A DNA stretch of 20,935 nucleotides from positions 1 through 20,935 of the forward strand of contig JBARBG010000114.1 in the NCBI GenBank assembly GCA_049792815.1, read 5' to 3'. Position numbers and translations under genes: made by a program. The stretch is from DAIDKA01 sp049792815. Lineage in GTDB: Bacteria; Pseudomonadota; Gammaproteobacteria; Steroidobacterales; Steroidobacteraceae. The notes below the pieces were generated by a model. The model did no database searches. It was not told the DNA's origin and saw only the letters and a list, made by a program, of their open reading frames with translations. Of this stretch, positions 18,635 to 20,935 are shown piece by piece; positions within the stretch are counted from its first letter, which is position 1; every line of letters begins with the position of its first letter.

Positions 18635-20935
18635 TCAATTATCGCTGCCCGCATTGCCAAGATCCTCCACGCGCGGCAGGACGATCTGCGTACCGGCCCT
18701 GAGATCATCGAAGGCGATGTCGGGATTGTATTGCTGCAGCAGCCACGCCGGCAGATCGCCGAAGCGATGCGTCAGGTTCCACAGCGAATCCCCCGCCCGT
18801 GCGACGTGCACCTGGGTGCCCGAAATACGGTGCGAGGCGAAATACGCCGCCTGCAGCTGCCGATGATAGTCGCGGCGCTGTGATTCGAACTTTTCGTGAG
18901 AACTGTTGGCGAAATCAAGCTTCAGCTTGTGTCCGATCCGGACTGAGCCCTTGGCGCGCAGGTGATTCAACAGGCGCAGCCGCGTGAGGCTCACGTCCAG
19001 CCACCCGGCGTAGGCCCCGAGGGTCTCGGTTGGCGCCACCACGATGGTGTCATCGGCCGCCACCGAATAGTCAGTGGCATCGGCGTTGTCAGTGGACACC
19101 AGTGCGGTGGGTCCCAATCCCGGAGTGATCTCCTCGGCCTGCTTGGCCGATACCGGCTGGGTCACCGCGAGCGGCTTGTCCTGCGCCACGGCGCGTGCAT
19201 CCTGCTCACTCTCCTGCTGCGCAACCTGCGGCGATACCCCGCCCGCATTGGTCTCCGGCTCGACATTCGGCGCTACCGGGGTAGTCGAGGGCGGGGTATT
19301 CGCCGCCGCAACCGCCTCAGTCGCTGCCGAGGCCGGCGATGCGGGTTCACGTGGCACATCCGGCGCGGTCGCCGCAGCCGCTGCGCCGGGCGTATTCGCC
19401 GCCACGAGCGCGGGCGCACTGGAGGTCTCCGGGGCTGAGGAAAGTGAAGCGGGAGTTGGGGTTGGCGCTGCTCCAATGGCCGCGACCTCAACCGTGCCTG
19501 ATGGGCCGGCCGGCCCCGGCGCGCTTGAAGCCAGGGCCTCGCCCTCCGCGGGGTGATCTGCGCTGTGATCCACGGGCACCGCGGCCACCCGCACCGGATT
19601 GGCTTCGGGCACGCGCAAATAGCGGCCCGGCTGCAGGCGCGTGCGTGCTCTGAGGCCGTTGAGGCGTGCGAGCTCGCCGGCCTTCATGCCGTAATCCCCG
19701 GCGATGCTGGCCAGGGTCTCACCCTTCATGACCTTGCGCCGTTCCGGAACGGTCTGCCGCTCCTGCAGATCCGCGGGCGACAGGCGTTGTGCCAGAAGCT
19801 CGGTCGTCCACTCCGGACCGCTGACCGGCAGCCGCAGGACGTAGCCCTTGGGAACGCGGCGGCGTCCCTCCCAGCACGCCGGCAACAGCGCCGGATTCAG
19901 GCGTCGCAGTTGGTCCGCGTTGATATGCAGTGCATGCGTGAGCGCACTCACCGTCACGAACCCCGGCAGGGTCACTTCCTGGAACCTTGCGTCGGGCTCG
20001 CGCTTGATGGCACCGAAATACTTTTCCGGATCCTTGTCCACCGTCACGGCCGCCAGGAACGACACATAATAGTTGCGCGAGGCGAAGCCGAAACTCCGGC
20101 TGTGGTAGTTGCGCACTACCATGACGATGTCGTCCGTCCGCAGTTGCTCCTTTGCCCGCCGCATGCCTTCGGCGCCGTGGTTGTAGGCGGTCAAGGCCAG
20201 TGGCCAGGTGCCCAACAGACGATAATTGAAGCTCAGCAGCTGGGCCGCGGCCTCGGTGCTGCGGAACGGATCCATGCGATCGTCCACGGCGGAATCGATG
20301 CGCAGGTAGCGGCGCCCCGTGGAACGCATGAACTGCCACATGCCGGCCGCGCCGGACTTCGAATACGCCGCCGCGTTGAAGGAGGATTCCACGTGCGGCA
20401 GCACGCCAAGCTCGCGCGGCAGGCCCAGATCGGACAGCGTCTGCTCGATATGCGCCTGCCACAATCCCGAGCGCACCAGGCCCTCGCGGAAACGGTCGGA
20501 CTGGCCCAGCTGGAAGCGTATGTCCTCCACGGCGCTCAGCACCCGGGCCGGCGAATAGGCATCCCCCCACATGTCGCGGATGTGCTGATCCTCCGGCGAC
20601 AGCGTCCCGGTGGCATGCGCGATGCGCTTGAGCGCCGCGACGATCTGCTGGCGATGATTCTCAACCAGTCGTTCGCGCTGACGGGCCGACATGCCCGGGT
20701 CGAACTGAATCGTCTCGTAGACCACGCCCAGGTTGTACTGGTCGTGCAGGAAGCCCGCGTTGGTGCCGATTTCGGTATAGACGCGGATCCAGAAGTTCAC
20801 GTCGCGGTCGAGTGCGGCTGGCTGCGGAAAATTCTTGTCGAGCACCCGCGGCGCGGGCGCTGTGGTCACGGCCGGCGGCGGCCCACCGCTGAGCGTGGCG
20901 GGTGCCGCGGTCTCAGGAGCCGTGTTCGTCTCGCC
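18635..20935 (-). CDS. MltD-like lytic transglycosylase with LysM repeats, 5' end outside the window
   Basis: Membrane-bound or periplasmic murein hydrolase. The frame is open to the right edge, so the visible 766 codons lack the true N-terminus and any signal peptide. A GTG at 20869 is the first internal start candidate and is used for numbering, but the 22 codons before it read as a Pro/Ala/Thr-rich linker and belong to the same frame. The SLT domain (~150-270) has the catalytic Glu161 in GVLPHVESSFNAAAYSKSGA, then AGMWQFMRSTGRRYLRID and LALTAYNHGAEGMRRA. LysM-like segments lie at ~302-349 (weak), ~378-420, ~602-652 and ~687-732. An Ala/Pro/Ser/Thr-rich linker of ~170 residues (430-600) separates the second and third. 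E. coli MltD has two LysM and 452 residues, so this is much longer. It lies 87 nt upstream of the L,D-transpeptidase. Confidence 0.9.
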   Translation of the reverse strand, partial: GETNTAPETAAPATLSGGPPPAVTTAPAPRVLDKNFPQPAALDRDVNFWIRVYTEIGTNAGFLHDQYNLGVVYETIQFDPGMSARQRERLVENHRQQIVAALKRIAHATGTLSPEDQHIRDMWGDAYSPARVLSAVEDIRFQLGQSDRFREGLVRSGLWQAHIEQTLSDLGLPRELGVLPHVESSFNAAAYSKSGAAGMWQFMRSTGRRYLRIDSAVDDRMDPFRSTEAAAQLLSFNYRLLGTWPLALTAYNHGAEGMRRAKEQLRTDDIVMVVRNYHSRSFGFASRNYYVSFLAAVTVDKDPEKYFGAIKREPDARFQEVTLPGFVTVSALTHALHINADQLRRLNPALLPACWEGRRRVPKGYVLRLPVSGPEWTTELLAQRLSPADLQERQTVPERRKVMKGETLASIAGDYGMKAGELARLNGLRARTRLQPGRYLRVPEANPVRVAAVPVDHSADHPAEGEALASSAPGPAGPSGTVEVAAIGAAPTPTPASLSSAPETSSAPALVAANTPGAAAAATAPDVPREPASPASAATEAVAAANTPPSTTPVAPNVEPETNAGGVSPQVAQQESEQDARAVAQDKPLAVTQPVSAKQAEEITPGLGPTALVSTDNADATDYSVAADDTIVVAPTETLGAYAGWLDVSLTRLRLLNHLRAKGSVRIGHKLKLDFANSSHEKFESQRRDYHRQLQAAYFASHRISGTQVHVARAGDSLWNLTHRFGDLPAWLLQQYNPDIAFDDLRAGTQIVLPRVEDLGNAGSDN

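Noticed and set aside
1..20935. Mobile element, prophage, CRISPR array or tRNA genes
   Set aside because: No transposase, integrase, terminal repeats, spaced direct repeats or cloverleaf sequence was found on either strand. Gene order and base composition are consistent with core chromosome.

Overview
This window is a gene-dense, high-GC stretch of a gammaproteobacterial chromosome. The gene order matches the type IV pilus/glutathione/pyrimidine neighbourhood I know from Pseudomonas aeruginosa (pilGHIJ, gshB, tonB3, algH/yqgE, yqgF/ruvX, pyrB, pilT, pilU, yggS, proC, yggT), rearranged as in Xanthomonas-like lineages. I would place the organism near Xanthomonadales/Nevskiales or a similar deep gammaproteobacterium; no 16S or other precise marker is present. 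No tRNA, rRNA, CRISPR array, insertion sequence or phage gene was seen.

Layout. 1-2445 (minus): the Pil-Chp signalling genes pilG-pilH-pilI-pilJ, with pilJ running off the left edge. 2446-2640: a divergent intergenic region with apparent overlapping promoters. 2641-6477 (plus): a tightly packed operon gshB - tonB-like - yqgE - ruvX - pyrB with almost no gaps. 6464-9813 (minus): three consecutive pilus-retraction ATPase genes, pilT - pilU - a second pilU-like gene. 9881-11984 (plus): yggS - proC - yggT. 12263-12577 (plus): a divergent HU-family protein with its own promoter and terminator. 12626-15159 (minus): htpG followed by a COG2945-type hydrolase, behind a good match to a sigma-32 heat-shock promoter. 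15440-16147 (plus): an orphan ParA-family ATPase. 16153-16389 (minus): an unknown 78-residue protein. 16541-18547 (minus): an L,D-transpeptidase followed by ppnN. 18635-20935 (minus): a LysM-containing lytic transglycosylase whose start lies beyond the right edge.

How the genes fit together. Two blocks serve twitching motility: the signalling proteins PilG/H/I/J and the retraction motors PilT/PilU. The TonB-like gene between them matches the position of P. aeruginosa tonB3, which is needed for normal twitching. The right-hand third is cell-wall remodelling (lytic transglycosylase, L,D-transpeptidase) plus nucleotide turnover (ppnN). The most unusual points are a PilJ that lacks the large periplasmic sensor domain, a third retraction ATPase co-transcribed with pilT and pilU, a pyr cluster without pyrR or pyrC, a probable heat-shock operon htpG-hydrolase, and two small genes (78 and possibly 33 residues) around the orphan ParA.
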